A stretch of DNA of 60,829 nucleotides from Ensifer sp. LC163 (GTDB lineage: Bacteria; Pseudomonadota; Alphaproteobacteria; Rhizobiales; Rhizobiaceae), in assembly GCF_001695855.1 (NCBI RefSeq), contig NZ_MBSS01000030.1, positions 1 to 60,829 on the forward strand, read 5' to 3'. The notes under the pieces were generated by a model that was given only the letters and a program-made list of their open reading frames with translations, did not search any database and had not been told where the DNA came from. Shown here one piece after another: positions 18,777 to 28,378 of the stretch. The position numbers were made by a program, and so were the translations under genes. Positions within the stretch are counted from its first letter, which is position 1, and every line of letters starts with the position of its first letter.

Positions 18777-19196
18777 CTATTCGCCGATGGGCGTGGTCAG
18801 TTCCTTTTCGTCGGTGTCGACGATGAACACCGCGAGCAATCGCGCCGGCTTCGTGTCGCTGGCGTTTGCGCTGACGCCGTGACGAGCGCCGGGCTCCTCG
18901 TAGAAGTTCTCGCCGGCTTCGTAGACCCGTTCCGGCGCGCCATTGACGCTGCTGCGGATCGAGCCTTCAAGCACCGTTGCGTAGATGAAGGCGGAGTCCG
19001 GATGCGTATGGCCGGGCGATGCGCCACCTGGCCCATATTCGACGAGCACTCCCTTCATGCTCTTGCCGGGGACATTCGGAAGGGCGTGATCGAAGACGAT
19101 CGTCACCTTGCCCTCCGGCTGATCGGCGGCCGACGCCGCGGTGATCGAGAGCGCGGTGAGGGCAAAGGCCTGAAGTAACCGTGTAAGCATTGTCAT
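18777..19196 (-). CDS. Secreted cupin-domain protein
   Basis: A 139-aa protein. Residues 1-23 form a Sec signal peptide (LLQAFALTALSITAASA then ADQ). The rest is a single cupin: GHTHPDSAFIYATVLEG supplies two histidines and the later ARHGVSANAS another, fitting a metal-binding jelly roll. It is likely periplasmic. It sits between an NmrA-type reductase and the efflux genes on the same strand; the same grouping opposite a winged-helix regulator suggests a stress- or quinone-type response, which is inference. Confidence 0.8.
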   Translation of the reverse strand: MTMLTRLLQAFALTALSITAASAADQPEGKVTIVFDHALPNVPGKSMKGVLVEYGPGGASPGHTHPDSAFIYATVLEGSIRSSVNGAPERVYEAGENFYEEPGARHGVSANASDTKPARLLAVFIVDTDEKELTTPIGE

Positions 19197-19270
19197 TCTC
19201 CTTTGAGAGTATCTATCGGGAAGTGGCGCCCGGTCCCGGGCGAGGCTCTTCTGTTTTGTCCGCGCAAGCC

Positions 19271-20023
19271 TCAGTGTGCGGCTTGCTGGCCGAGCCAGTC
19301 ATCGAAGCGGATCCTGCCGAGGCGCGGTTTTTCGCCTGGTGTCAGCGACTGATCGTCGAGCACGGCGCCGAAGTAGCGTGCGTGAACGTCGGGCACGACC
19401 TTGCGCGTGTCGCACTTTGCCTTCAGGAAGCGCCTCACCAGTTCATCGAGCGGAACAGCCTCCGGGCCGGCGACTTCGACCGTGCCGTTGACCGGCGGTG
19501 CGAGTGCGACATCGGTGAGCGCGGCCGCCACGTCGTCGGACGCGATCGGCTGGAAGAGCGCCGGCGACAGGCGGATCTCGCCATCGACGGTGGCCGATTG
19601 CGCAATGCCGTCGACAAACTCGAAGAACTGCGTGGCGCGCAGGATGGTGTAGGGAATGCCGGACGCCTTGATGAGGTTTTCCTGCGCGATCTTCGCTCGG
19701 AAGTAGCCGTTGTCCGGAAGCCTCTCGCTGCCGACGATCGACAGGGTGATGTGATGGCGAACGCCCGCCGCGGCTTCGGCCGCCAGCAGGTTACGACCAG
19801 AGGTCTCGAAAAACTCCAGCACGGCCTTGTCTTCCCAAACTGGCGCATTCGCCACGTCGACAACGATCTCGGCTCCATCCATCGCTCCCGCGAGGCCCTC
19901 GCGGGTAATGGTATTCACGCCCGTGTTGGGGGCGGCTGCGAGCACGTCATGACCGCGCTCGCGCAGGTTCTTCACAAGTTTCGATCCGATGAGGCCGGTG
20001 CCTCCGATGACGACGATCTTCAT
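19271..20023 (-). CDS. NmrA-like NAD(P)-binding oxidoreductase (atypical SDR)
   Basis: A 250-aa Rossmann protein of the NmrA/atypical SDR family. The start MKIVVIGGTGLIGSKLVKNL holds the GGTGxxG dinucleotide loop, and YFRAKIAQENLIKASGIPYT is typical of the family. The ATG at 20023 has GGAGAAAA upstream. Members act as redox sensors or as quinone/aldehyde reductases. Divergent from the large winged-helix regulator, which is the obvious candidate controller. Confidence 0.85.
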   Translation of the reverse strand: MKIVVIGGTGLIGSKLVKNLRERGHDVLAAAPNTGVNTITREGLAGAMDGAEIVVDVANAPVWEDKAVLEFFETSGRNLLAAEAAAGVRHHITLSIVGSERLPDNGYFRAKIAQENLIKASGIPYTILRATQFFEFVDGIAQSATVDGEIRLSPALFQPIASDDVAAALTDVALAPPVNGTVEVAGPEAVPLDELVRRFLKAKCDTRKVVPDVHARYFGAVLDDQSLTPGEKPRLGRIRFDDWLGQQAAH

Positions 20024-20265
20024 GGGTTTTCTCCGCTTTTCCCGACCGCAACCATTGCCGTCTATGCAAATGGAGAGTACCTGCGGGTATGCGAGAAGTC
20101 CTTGAGGCAGGCTTGAATTGCCCTTGGAGGATGCTTGAATATATGTCCAAGACGCCTGCCTGGCCGACGCCCTTGCGGGCGGGTGGGCGGGCCAGGCGTT
20201 CGCCATCGATGTCAGATATTTTTCGTCAGTTGCCTCGGCCGGGAGCCGGTGGCGCGCGGTCAGGG

Positions 20266-21870
20266 ATGCCGGCCTTGCGGTTCATGTTTGGAGACTACGT
20301 GCTCGATCAGGAGCGCAGGGAACTGACCTTGCGCGGGCAAGTCGTGGGCGTTGGACCGCAGGTCTTCGACCTTCTGCTGCACCTGGTGGCGAACCGCAAC
20401 CGGGTCGTCAGCAAGGACGACCTGCTGGAGGCGGTGTGGGGCGGCCGGGTGGTCTCGGAATCGACGATCACCAGCCACATCAACGCGGTTCGCAAGGCCA
20501 TCGGAGACAGCGGCGAGGAGCAGCGCCTGGTTCGCACGATCGCGCGCAAGGGCTTCCGCTTCGTGGGCGACATCGCGGTCGATGAGACCGGACAGGCACG
20601 CCAGCCTGGCGGGGCTGGCGCCACTGAAGACGCCTCCGACAGATTGAAGGAGCAACCGTCTGCGCTGGTACTTCCGGACAAGCCATCCATGACCGTCCTG
20701 CCGTTCCAGAACCTGAGCGGCGATCCGGAGCAGGAGTATTTTGCCGACGGCGTGGTCGAAGACATCATCACGGCGTTGTCGCGCATCCGCTGGCTGTTCG
20801 TCATCGCGCGCAATTCGAGCTTTACCTACAAGGGCCGAGCGGTGGATGTGAAGGAAGTCGGCCGGGAACTGGGCGTGCGCTATGTGCTCGAAGGCAGCCT
20901 GCGCAAGGCCGGCAACCAGGTGCGCATCACCGGGCAACTGATCGACGCCACGACCGGCGCGCATCTGTGGGCAGAGCGCTTCGAGGGCACGCTCGACAAC
21001 ATCTTCGAACTTCAGGATCAGATTTCGGCAAGCGTCGTCGGCGCGATCTCGCCGCAACTCGAACGGGCGGAAATCGAGCGCGCCAAGCGCAAGCCGACGG
21101 AAAGCCTGGATGCCTACGACTACTACCTGCGCGCCATGGCAAAGCTGCATATCGGCACCCACGAAGCGATCGAGACGGCACGCACCCTGTTCTACAAGGC
21201 AATCGAGCTCGACCCCGAATTTGCATCAGCCTATGGCGGGGCGGCCTGGTGTTATTTCTGGCGCAAGCTGAACGGCTGGATGGTCGACCGACCCCGCGAG
21301 ATCGCCGAAGGCGTGCGGCTGGCGCGGCTGGCCGTGGAACTTGGCCGGGATGATGCGGTGGCGCTGACGCGAGGCGGGCACGCGCTCGGGCATCTTGCCG
21401 GCGATCTTGACGGCGGCATCGCGCTCATCGACAGGGCGCGGCTGCTCAATCCCAATTTTGCCCCCGCCTGGTTCCTCGGCGCGGCGCTGCGCGTTTTCCG
21501 TGGTGAAACGGGGAGCGCGATCGAGGATCTAGCGCATGCCGTTCGCCTGAGCCCGTTGGATCCGGAGATGTTTCGCATGCAGGCCGCGACGTCTCTCGCG
21601 CATTTTTTTGCCGGGCGCTTCGATTCCGCCTCTGCCTGGGCGGAAAAGGCGCTCGGGAACTTGCCGAGCCTGCTGGTCGCAGCCGCCCTGTTGGCGTCGA
21701 GCCAAGCGCTTGCGGGAAGACAAGAGGAAGCGCGGCAGGCGATGCAGCGCCTGCGCACGCTCGACCCATCCTTGCGCATCTCCAACCTCAAGGACTGGCT
21801 TCCGATCCATCGCTCGGAGGATTTTGCGCGGTTCGCCGATGGCCTGCGCCGGGCGGGGTTGCCCGAGTGA
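20266..21870 (+). CDS. Winged-helix (OmpR/CadC-type) regulator with TolB/FlgO-like and TPR domains
   Basis: About 534 aa. An N-terminal OmpR-type DNA-binding domain (FGDYVLDQERRELTLRGQ, then SESTITSHINAVRKAIGD and TIARKGFRFVGDI) is followed by the region found in many rhizobial CadC-like regulators and adenylate cyclases (SMTVLPFQNLSGDPEQEYFA, AVDVKEVGRELGVRYVLEGS). Helical TPR-like repeats follow to the end. There is no clear membrane helix, so it is probably cytoplasmic. The start is uncertain: ATGs at 20209, 20266 and 20284 are in frame; 20266 is used because the conserved domain begins just after it. It likely regulates the divergent NmrA-cupin-efflux genes. Confidence 0.8.
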   Translation: MPALRFMFGDYVLDQERRELTLRGQVVGVGPQVFDLLLHLVANRNRVVSKDDLLEAVWGGRVVSESTITSHINAVRKAIGDSGEEQRLVRTIARKGFRFVGDIAVDETGQARQPGGAGATEDASDRLKEQPSALVLPDKPSMTVLPFQNLSGDPEQEYFADGVVEDIITALSRIRWLFVIARNSSFTYKGRAVDVKEVGRELGVRYVLEGSLRKAGNQVRITGQLIDATTGAHLWAERFEGTLDNIFELQDQISASVVGAISPQLERAEIERAKRKPTESLDAYDYYLRAMAKLHIGTHEAIETARTLFYKAIELDPEFASAYGGAAWCYFWRKLNGWMVDRPREIAEGVRLARLAVELGRDDAVALTRGGHALGHLAGDLDGGIALIDRARLLNPNFAPAWFLGAALRVFRGETGSAIEDLAHAVRLSPLDPEMFRMQAATSLAHFFAGRFDSASAWAEKALGNLPSLLVAAALLASSQALAGRQEEARQAMQRLRTLDPSLRISNLKDWLPIHRSEDFARFADGLRRAGLPE

Positions 21871-22033
21871 CCACGGCGCGATTTCTCCCCGCCGACGCTT
21901 CGCGGATCACGGTCCTCCGCCCGCACGCAAGTCAGAACTTGGGCCGGTGCTGCAGCATGTGCACCAATAACCGCACCACGACACCTTGATCTAGCTTTCG
22001 CCGGCACCGCCGTCGGCAGCGCGGTGACTTCCA

Positions 22034-22828
22034 TCATCTGGACCTATCGCGCAGATTGCCCCCATATCCCATCAGCTGGCGCGTGTACTCCTCCGCTGGT
22101 GCAAACGATATCTGTTCGGTCGAGCCGGCTTCGACGACCCGACCGCTCCGCATGACGACCAGCGTATCGGAAACATGGCGGACAACCTTGAGATTGTGCG
22201 TGACGAACAACATCGACAGCCCCAACTCCTGCTTGAGGTCGGCCAGAAGGTTGAGGATCTGGGCCTGCACGGAAATGTCGAGTGCCGAGGTCGGCTCGTC
22301 GAGAATGAGGAGCTTGGGCTGCAGCACCAACGCTCGCGCGATGGCGACACGCTGTGCCTGCCCACCTGAAAGTTCCCGCGCCCGACGGGTGAGGAAAGTG
22401 CCGGGCAGCCCACAACGTTCGAGCATGTCGGCTGCACGCTCACGCAGCTCCTGGGCAGGGACACGGCCTTGTGCCGTCATAGGTTCCGCCAGGATTTCCG
22501 CGATGGTCAGCCGCGGACTAAGGGAGAGGAAGGGGTTTTGCGCAACGACGCCGATCGCGCGGCGGCGCTCGCGCAAGACCTGTTCCGGCAAAGCCAGCCA
22601 GTCGTCGCCGTCGAGCCGGATGGTGCCGCTTTCGACCGGGACAAGCCGCAGGATGGCCCGCAGCAGACTGCTCTTGCCCGAGCCGGATTCACCGACGAGA
22701 CCAAGCGTGCTGCCGCTCGCCAGTTCGAGGCTAATTGCGTTGACAGCCGGTGGCGGCGGGGCCGAGAAAAAGCCCGTTCGGCGATAGCGCACCACGAGAT
22801 CGCGTATCTGTAGCAACGGCTCATCCAT
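22034..22828 (-). CDS. ABC transporter ATP-binding protein, DppF-like
   Basis: A 264-aa single nucleotide-binding domain. Walker A is GESGSGKSS, the signature is LSGGQAQRVAIARAL and Walker B is LLILDEPTSALD. It is shorter than classic DppF (about 330 aa) because the C-terminal oligopeptide-ABC extension is brief. The ATG at 22828 overlaps the preceding DppD-like gene by 8 bases. Last gene of the HyuA/DUF917 importer operon. Confidence 0.88.
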   Translation of the reverse strand: MDEPLLQIRDLVVRYRRTGFFSAPPPPAVNAISLELASGSTLGLVGESGSGKSSLLRAILRLVPVESGTIRLDGDDWLALPEQVLRERRRAIGVVAQNPFLSLSPRLTIAEILAEPMTAQGRVPAQELRERAADMLERCGLPGTFLTRRARELSGGQAQRVAIARALVLQPKLLILDEPTSALDISVQAQILNLLADLKQELGLSMLFVTHNLKVVRHVSDTLVVMRSGRVVEAGSTEQISFAPAEEYTRQLMGYGGNLRDRSR

Positions 22829-23774
22829 GGTGGGGCTCCAGGTGGCATGTCCAACAATGCTGCCCATCGCCCCGCTGCGGTGGCTTCGCCTCGCGACAGA
22901 TCGGCAAGGCGCTTGCGCAACGCGGCGCGAAAGCACAGCCCTGGATCACGGCAAAGGGAGGTGGAATGTGGCCTTCGATCGACGCCAGCTTCTCGCCTTT
23001 GGCCACCGCATCCGGCAGTGCCGCGAGCAGGGCCCGGGTGTAGGGATGGCATGGCGTCGCCAAGAGTTCGCTCGTGCGTCCTGTCTCCACCGTATGGCCG
23101 GCATAAAGCACGGTGGCGCTGTCGCAACATTCGACAACGACGTCCATGTCGTGCGTGATCATCAACACCGTCAGTGCACGCTCGCGAACAAGCCGCTTCA
23201 GCAGCGCCAGCACCTGCGCGCCGACCGTCACGTCGAGCGCAGTCGTCGGCTCGTCGGCGATGATGAAGTCGGCGCCGGTCGCAAGCGCCTGCGCGATGAC
23301 CACACGCTGCTGCATGCCGCCCGAAAGCTGATGCGGATAGCTCTTCAGGACCCGCCGCGGATCCGGAAGACCGGTCGCCGCCAGCAATTCCTCGGCCGCT
23401 GCGCGCCGCTGGAAGCGCGGCAGGCCGCTGTGGCTCTTGAGCACATCATCCATTTGCCTGCCGATCCGCAGCACCGGGTTGAGAGCTGCGGCAGGGTCCT
23501 GCGAAATCATGGCAATGCGCCGACCGCGCAGGCTTTTGGCGACATCGAGAAGATTGAGGCCGTCGAAGCGAAAGACGTCGGCCGAAACGCGCGCACTTTG
23601 CGGCAACAGACCGAGCAGCGCCATGCCGGAAATGGTCTTGCCGCAGCCGGATTCCCCGATCAAGCCATGGATCGTCCCGCGCTCGATCGTCAGGTCGACG
23701 TGACGAACAGCATGGATGGGATTGTGGAGGCTGCCAAAGCGGATCGACAGGTCCTTGATTTCAACGAGCGGCAT
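22821..23774 (-). CDS. ABC transporter ATP-binding protein, DppD-like
   Basis: A 317-aa nucleotide-binding subunit of the oligopeptide type. Walker A is GESGCGKTISG, signature LSGGMQQRVVIAQAL and Walker B FIIADEPTTALD. The C-terminus carries the oligopeptide/dipeptide extension with cysteines (GCAFAPRCASALPICRE) that resembles the iron-sulfur-binding tail of DppD. The start MPLVEIKDLS at 23774 overlaps the permease stop by 14 bases. Confidence 0.88.
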   Translation of the reverse strand: MPLVEIKDLSIRFGSLHNPIHAVRHVDLTIERGTIHGLIGESGCGKTISGMALLGLLPQSARVSADVFRFDGLNLLDVAKSLRGRRIAMISQDPAAALNPVLRIGRQMDDVLKSHSGLPRFQRRAAAEELLAATGLPDPRRVLKSYPHQLSGGMQQRVVIAQALATGADFIIADEPTTALDVTVGAQVLALLKRLVRERALTVLMITHDMDVVVECCDSATVLYAGHTVETGRTSELLATPCHPYTRALLAALPDAVAKGEKLASIEGHIPPPFAVIQGCAFAPRCASALPICREAKPPQRGDGQHCWTCHLEPHHG

Positions 23775-24603
23775 CGCCCAGCCCTCCATCGTCGCCGCGC
23801 AGCGCGTCTCCCAGCACCGAAAAAGCAAGCGCAAGCACGAAGATGGTCACGCCCGGGGCAGCGGCGTACCACCAGCGCAGCGGAAAGAAGGAGCGACCGG
23901 CGTTGACCATCTGCCCCCAGTCGGCCGTCGGCGGCAGGATGCCAAGACCAAGAAATGACAGCGCTGACGCCGTCAGGAGTGCCGGACCGAAATCGAGCGC
24001 CGCCTGCACGGCGAGCGGTCGGCTGGTGCTCGGCAAGATGTGACGCAGGATGATCGTGCCATGAGAGACCCCCATCACCCTTGCCGCCTCGACATAGGGC
24101 TGGCCGCGCAGGACGAGGACTTCGGCACGCGCCAGCCGCGCATACCACGGCCACCAGGTGACAGCGACAGCAACGGTCGAGTTGACCATGCCCGCTCCCA
24201 TTGCCGCCGCCATGAGAACCGCGAGCAAAAGCGCCGGGAAAGCCAGGAAGACATCGGTGACGCGCATCAGCGCATCATCGATCCACCCGCCGAAATAGCC
24301 CGCCAACAGGCCGACAGGCAGCCCGATTGCCAGCGAAAGGGCAACGATCAACATGCCTGTCGTCAAGGAGACACGAGCGCCATAGATGACCCGGCTGACC
24401 ATGTCGCGCCCGAGATGATCGGTACCCAACCAATGCTCGGCCGACGGCGGCATCAGCTTGTCGGTGATATTGGGCGTGCCCATGCCCTGCGCCGGAAAGG
24501 GCGCGACCACAGGTGCAAGGATCGCCAGGAGAAAACAGAAGACGATGATCCCGAGGCTGATGGAGCCGGCCCAGCCCAGCCGCTTGAAAAGACTGCGCAT
24601 CAT
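23761..24603 (-). CDS. ABC transporter permease, DppC-like
   Basis: A 280-aa permease with six predicted helices and the DppC hallmark GTDHLGRDMVSRVIYGARVS. The coupling loop lies around AARVMGVSHGTIILRHILP. Start and upstream stop share ATGA (4-base overlap). It forms the channel with the preceding DppB-like protein. Confidence 0.9.
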   Translation of the reverse strand: MMRSLFKRLGWAGSISLGIIVFCFLLAILAPVVAPFPAQGMGTPNITDKLMPPSAEHWLGTDHLGRDMVSRVIYGARVSLTTGMLIVALSLAIGLPVGLLAGYFGGWIDDALMRVTDVFLAFPALLLAVLMAAAMGAGMVNSTVAVAVTWWPWYARLARAEVLVLRGQPYVEAARVMGVSHGTIILRHILPSTSRPLAVQAALDFGPALLTASALSFLGLGILPPTADWGQMVNAGRSFFPLRWWYAAAPGVTIFVLALAFSVLGDALRGDDGGLGDAAR

Positions 24604-25619
24604 AGGGCCACCCTCGGATCAAAGATCGCCTGTGCAAGGTCGATCAGGAGGTTCATCGCGACATAGCAGATCGTCACCACCAGGGTTGCCGCCGCGATCA
24701 CCGGAAAGTCTTTGGACAGGATCGCCTCGGAGACATAGCGGCCAAGGCCGGGCCAGGCGAAGATGATCTCGACCAGCACGGCTCCAGTCAGCGCATAGGC
24801 AAAACTCAAGCCGACAACCGTCAGCGCGGGCCCCATGGCGTTCGGCAGCGCGTGTCCAAAGAGGATGCGCGACCCCGACAGGCCGAGCGCACGCGCGGCC
24901 ACGATGTGCCGTCGCTGCAGGATCTCGATCATGGCCGATCGAGTGAGCCGCATGGCCACACCAGCGGGATAGCTGGCAAGGGTCAATGCCGGCAACACGA
25001 GATGCGACACGGTATCGAAGAACGCCGCGGGGCGCCCGGCCAGGAGCGAATCCACCAGGTTGAAGCCAGTGACGGTTGGCAGCGGCGCAAGCACCGCGAA
25101 CTCCTTTGACAGTCGGCCCGAAAGCGGCAGGATGCCGAGCCACTGCGCAAAGAAAGCCTGCAGAAGCATGGCCAGGAAGAAGGTGGGCATCGCCACAGCG
25201 GCAATCGAGCTTAGTCCGCCCAGCCGATCGAGCAGCCCGCCGCGCCCGGCTGCCGTCAGCACACCGGCTGGCACGCCGATCAGCAGCGCCAGCACAGTGG
25301 AGAAGACAGCGAGTTCCAGCGTCGCCGGTAGAAAGACGGACAAGTCATCGGCGATCAACCGCCGCGTCTTGTAGGAAGCGCCGAATTCTCCGGTAGCCAT
25401 TCTGGCGGCGAAGGAGAAGAAGCGTTCATGCAGCGGCGCATCGAGCGCCAGCACCCTGCGCGCCGTCTCGATCTGTTCAGCCGTCGGCCGAGGACCGGCA
25501 TAAAGTGCCGCCGGATCGGAGGGCACCACCTGGGCCACGACGAAGACCAGCAGAGTGACACCGAGCACGACGAAGACCGAGAGAACCAACCTTCGCAACA
25601 AATAACGCATCAGGTGCAT
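24600..25619 (-). CDS. ABC transporter permease, DppB-like
   Basis: A 339-aa permease. The first helix (LVLSVFVVLGVTLLVFVVAQ) follows a short cytoplasmic MHLMRYLLRR. The family features VPSDPAALYAG and the coupling loop (ALGLSGSRILFGHALPNAMG) are present. ATGs at 25619 and 25610 are possible; the first has GAGG closely upstream. Eighteen bases separate it from the binding-protein stop. Confidence 0.9.
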   Translation of the reverse strand: MHLMRYLLRRLVLSVFVVLGVTLLVFVVAQVVPSDPAALYAGPRPTAEQIETARRVLALDAPLHERFFSFAARMATGEFGASYKTRRLIADDLSVFLPATLELAVFSTVLALLIGVPAGVLTAAGRGGLLDRLGGLSSIAAVAMPTFFLAMLLQAFFAQWLGILPLSGRLSKEFAVLAPLPTVTGFNLVDSLLAGRPAAFFDTVSHLVLPALTLASYPAGVAMRLTRSAMIEILQRRHIVAARALGLSGSRILFGHALPNAMGPALTVVGLSFAYALTGAVLVEIIFAWPGLGRYVSEAILSKDFPVIAAATLVVTICYVAMNLLIDLAQAIFDPRVAL

Positions 25620-25637
25620 GACGCCTCGCTCCCCGCC

Positions 25638-27218
25638 TCAGCGGCTCAGTTCGTGGACGAAGGTCACATGGCCATAGGCCGGGTTGTCGGCGTAGTTCTT
25701 GATATCGGCGCGAATGATGTGAACATTCGGCTTGTCGACGACAAAGACGGCAGCTGCCTCGTCGATCAGGATGCGCTGCGCCTTTTTGAAGGACGCCTCC
25801 GCAGCGTGCCTGTCGGTCGCCGATCGTGTGTTGGCCTCATCAATCAGCTTGTCGAATTCCGCATTGGCGTAATAGCCGAGGTTGAAATTCGGCGCCGTCT
25901 CGGAATGGAAGAGATTGAACAGGTAATCGTAGGGCGTGACGAAGGTCGGCCACCAGTACATGAGGAAGATATCCTGCCCCGCCGCGGGATCGGCCTTGGC
26001 CAGTTGCCATTGCGCCTCCCAGGCCATCGGCTGCAGCGTCAGCGTAATGCCCAACTGCTCGAGATTGGCCTTCCAGAGTTCGCCGGCCAGCGCCTCGAGC
26101 GCGTCGCCGGTCGCATAGGTGAGCGTCAGCTCCAGTCCGCCTTCGGCAATGCCGGCTTCCGCCAGCAATGCCCGTGCCTTCTCGATGTCCGTTACCGGGA
26201 TCGGCGCCTCCGCATCGTGCCCCCAGATACCAGGCGGAATGACCCCCTTGGCACGGGCGCCAAGGCCAGCGGTTCCGGCGGCGATGACGTCGTCATAGGG
26301 AAATGCGATGGACAGCGCCTGGCGGACCTTGACGTTGTCGAGTGGAGCACGGCGCGTGTTGTACATGCCCACCAGCGTTTCGAAGGACGGGTTCGCCACG
26401 ACGGCCAGTTCCGGGCGTTCCTTCAGGCTTTCGAGATTGTCGTAGGGAATGCCGAAGGTCCAGTCGGCCTCTCCGCTTTCGAGCTTGTTCTGCGCCAGCA
26501 CCACATCTTCGATGACCTCGAAGACCACCTTGTCGAAGGCGCCCTGCTGCCACCCGCCCCAGTAACCTTCGTTGCGGGTGAGGATCGCGCGTTGGCCGGG
26601 CTCGTAGGATTCGATCTTGTAAGGGCCGGTGCCGGCGCTGTTGCCGGCGTTGAACCAGGCATTGTCCTTGTCGATCGAGGCGGGGCTATAGATCCAGGCG
26701 GCAAAGCCGGCTGCCGCGGTTATGTCCATTGGCTGCGCCGTCTTGAGACGCATGATCACTGTTGCGGCATCCGGCGTCTCGATCGTCTCGACCGGCGCCC
26801 AGATGAAGGAGGCGCCGCCGGCTATCTTCTTGGTCCGTTCGATCGAGGCTTTTACCGCCTGCGCGGTCAGCTCCGCCCCATCATGGAACTTGATGCCGGG
26901 GCGCAGGCGGAATGTCCAGGTCAGGCCGTCCGGCGAGGACTGCCAGCTTTCGGCCAGCAAAGGCTCCACCTTGGCCTCGACACCGTCGCGTGCGGGAATG
27001 TAGCGCGTCAGGGTTTCGTAGGTATTGGCCAGCACAGCACCGTCATTCGAAAACGAGGTGGCGGGGTCGAGATCGGGAAAGCCCGCGGGATAGGCGAGCG
27101 TGAAGATCGACGTGCCATCGGCGGCCATCGCCTGGCGCCCACGCAAGGCAGGCACCCCGGCACCGAAGGCAAAAGCGGCAAAACCAGCAGTTTTCAGCAG
27201 ATCACGACGGTTCATCAC
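25638..27218 (-). CDS. ABC transporter substrate-binding protein, family 5, probable Tat signal
   Basis: A 526-aa family-5 binding protein. The N-terminus MMNRRDLLKTAGFAAFAFGA carries a twin-arginine-like RRDLLK motif followed by a hydrophobic stretch, so export by Tat in folded form is likely. The family landmarks NTYETLTRY, LAESWQSSPDGLTWTFRLRP and GTGPYKIESYEPGQ are present. It should capture the small molecule acted on by the HyuA/DUF917 pair, perhaps a cyclic amide or modified peptide. Its start overlaps the DUF917 stop by 4 bases. Confidence 0.9.
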   Translation of the reverse strand: MMNRRDLLKTAGFAAFAFGAGVPALRGRQAMAADGTSIFTLAYPAGFPDLDPATSFSNDGAVLANTYETLTRYIPARDGVEAKVEPLLAESWQSSPDGLTWTFRLRPGIKFHDGAELTAQAVKASIERTKKIAGGASFIWAPVETIETPDAATVIMRLKTAQPMDITAAAGFAAWIYSPASIDKDNAWFNAGNSAGTGPYKIESYEPGQRAILTRNEGYWGGWQQGAFDKVVFEVIEDVVLAQNKLESGEADWTFGIPYDNLESLKERPELAVVANPSFETLVGMYNTRRAPLDNVKVRQALSIAFPYDDVIAAGTAGLGARAKGVIPPGIWGHDAEAPIPVTDIEKARALLAEAGIAEGGLELTLTYATGDALEALAGELWKANLEQLGITLTLQPMAWEAQWQLAKADPAAGQDIFLMYWWPTFVTPYDYLFNLFHSETAPNFNLGYYANAEFDKLIDEANTRSATDRHAAEASFKKAQRILIDEAAAVFVVDKPNVHIIRADIKNYADNPAYGHVTFVHELSR

Positions 27219-28378
27219 AGTGCTCCCACGGGAGCCGAAGAGGTTTCGCGCTCCATCTGTTTGTCGTTGACATAGGCATGCACGGGCTCGGCCATGTTCG
27301 GCTTGCCCAACGGCTCAAAATCAAACCCGTAGCCGAAAGCACGCGGGCCGACGGACGCAAGCGCCCGCTCGGTGCGCAACAGCGCCGGCGACGGGATCGC
27401 GAAGACGCTGACACGCAGACCGTAGCGCTGCTCTTCCGTGGCGATCGGCCGCCCCGTTTCACTGTCGACCATGCAGATCAGGTCGGGGACCATTGCCAAA
27501 GTCCGCCCGTCCTCGCGTGCGACCAGATATTCGTTCTGAATATCGACCTCGACCGAACGGCCCGAGAACTGACCCAGTCCGGCGATCGTCATCCGCCCGC
27601 GCACGAAGCCGCCCTCGATCTTGCGACCGATATCGATGACCTTGCCCTGCAGGAGCAGCGTTCCGCCTTCCTGGTTCAGCACGGCAGCCACCGGGTCCGT
27701 CTTGGCAGCGCGCGCTGCAAGGACGGCATCGCCGAGCCGCCAAGCCTGGCTCACTGTGTGCGGAACGCCGAAACGGCGGACGAAATCACCGGTCATCGGC
27801 GCCGTGCACATATGCGCTGTGCACCCCATCGCAATCGTTCCGGCACGCATCAGCTTTTCCAGCATTTCCGGGCTGGTCGCTTCGGTGACGACGAGCACAT
27901 TTCCGGAGGCATCGGCGAGTGCAGAGGGTGCAGAGGGATGGCCGTTGATGAAGAACGTGGTCATCTGCACTTCGGGAAAGGCGCGCCCCATGCCGTCGGC
28001 ATCGACGACCGGGATGTCGAGTTTTGCCGCGGTGATCATCGGCGAGATGCCATTGGCCCCGCCGATCTCATCGGCGATGACGGCGTCGATCTGGCGGCCG
28101 ATCAGCGCTTCGATCGAGCGCAGCACCCGTATGCCTTCGTCGCCCTCTTCCATCTTTTCGATGCCGACGGTCGGCGCACCGATGCCGCCAAGCGCCAATA
28201 TCATGGAATCCGGCGCCAGGTCGGCCGGGCGGACCACCCTGATTTGGCGCCCCTGCCGAAGTTGCGCCTTGGCCATCAGCGCGCCGAGATAGGGGCTGCC
28301 GCCGCCACCGGTGCCGAGGATGCCGGCACCAAGCGCGATCCGGTCGATATCGGTTTCCTGCAAGTTCCAGAACTTCAT
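27215..28378 (-). CDS. DUF917 (S-methyl-thiohydantoin desulfurase-like) family protein
   Basis: A 387-aa DUF917 protein. The N-terminal glycine-rich loop ILGTGGGGSPYLGALMAK (residues 20-37) and the later IADEIGGANG and MGCTAHMCTAPMTGDFVRRF are typical. This family almost always neighbours hydantoinase/oxoprolinase subunits; Pfam now names its N-terminal domain after S-methyl-thiohydantoin desulfurase, though most members are uncharacterised. Its start overlaps the HyuA stop by 4 bases. Likely cytoplasmic and functionally tied to HyuA. Confidence 0.88.
   Translation of the reverse strand: MKFWNLQETDIDRIALGAGILGTGGGGSPYLGALMAKAQLRQGRQIRVVRPADLAPDSMILALGGIGAPTVGIEKMEEGDEGIRVLRSIEALIGRQIDAVIADEIGGANGISPMITAAKLDIPVVDADGMGRAFPEVQMTTFFINGHPSAPSALADASGNVLVVTEATSPEMLEKLMRAGTIAMGCTAHMCTAPMTGDFVRRFGVPHTVSQAWRLGDAVLAARAAKTDPVAAVLNQEGGTLLLQGKVIDIGRKIEGGFVRGRMTIAGLGQFSGRSVEVDIQNEYLVAREDGRTLAMVPDLICMVDSETGRPIATEEQRYGLRVSVFAIPSPALLRTERALASVGPRAFGYGFDFEPLGKPNMAEPVHAYVNDKQMERETSSAPVGAL

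Noticed and set aside
25428-27275. Long rightward open frame (615 codons) opposite the binding-protein gene
   Set aside because: It is antisense to the well-supported family-5 binding-protein and permease genes; its Arg/Gly/Asp-rich translation matches no family. High GC content leaves this frame open by chance.
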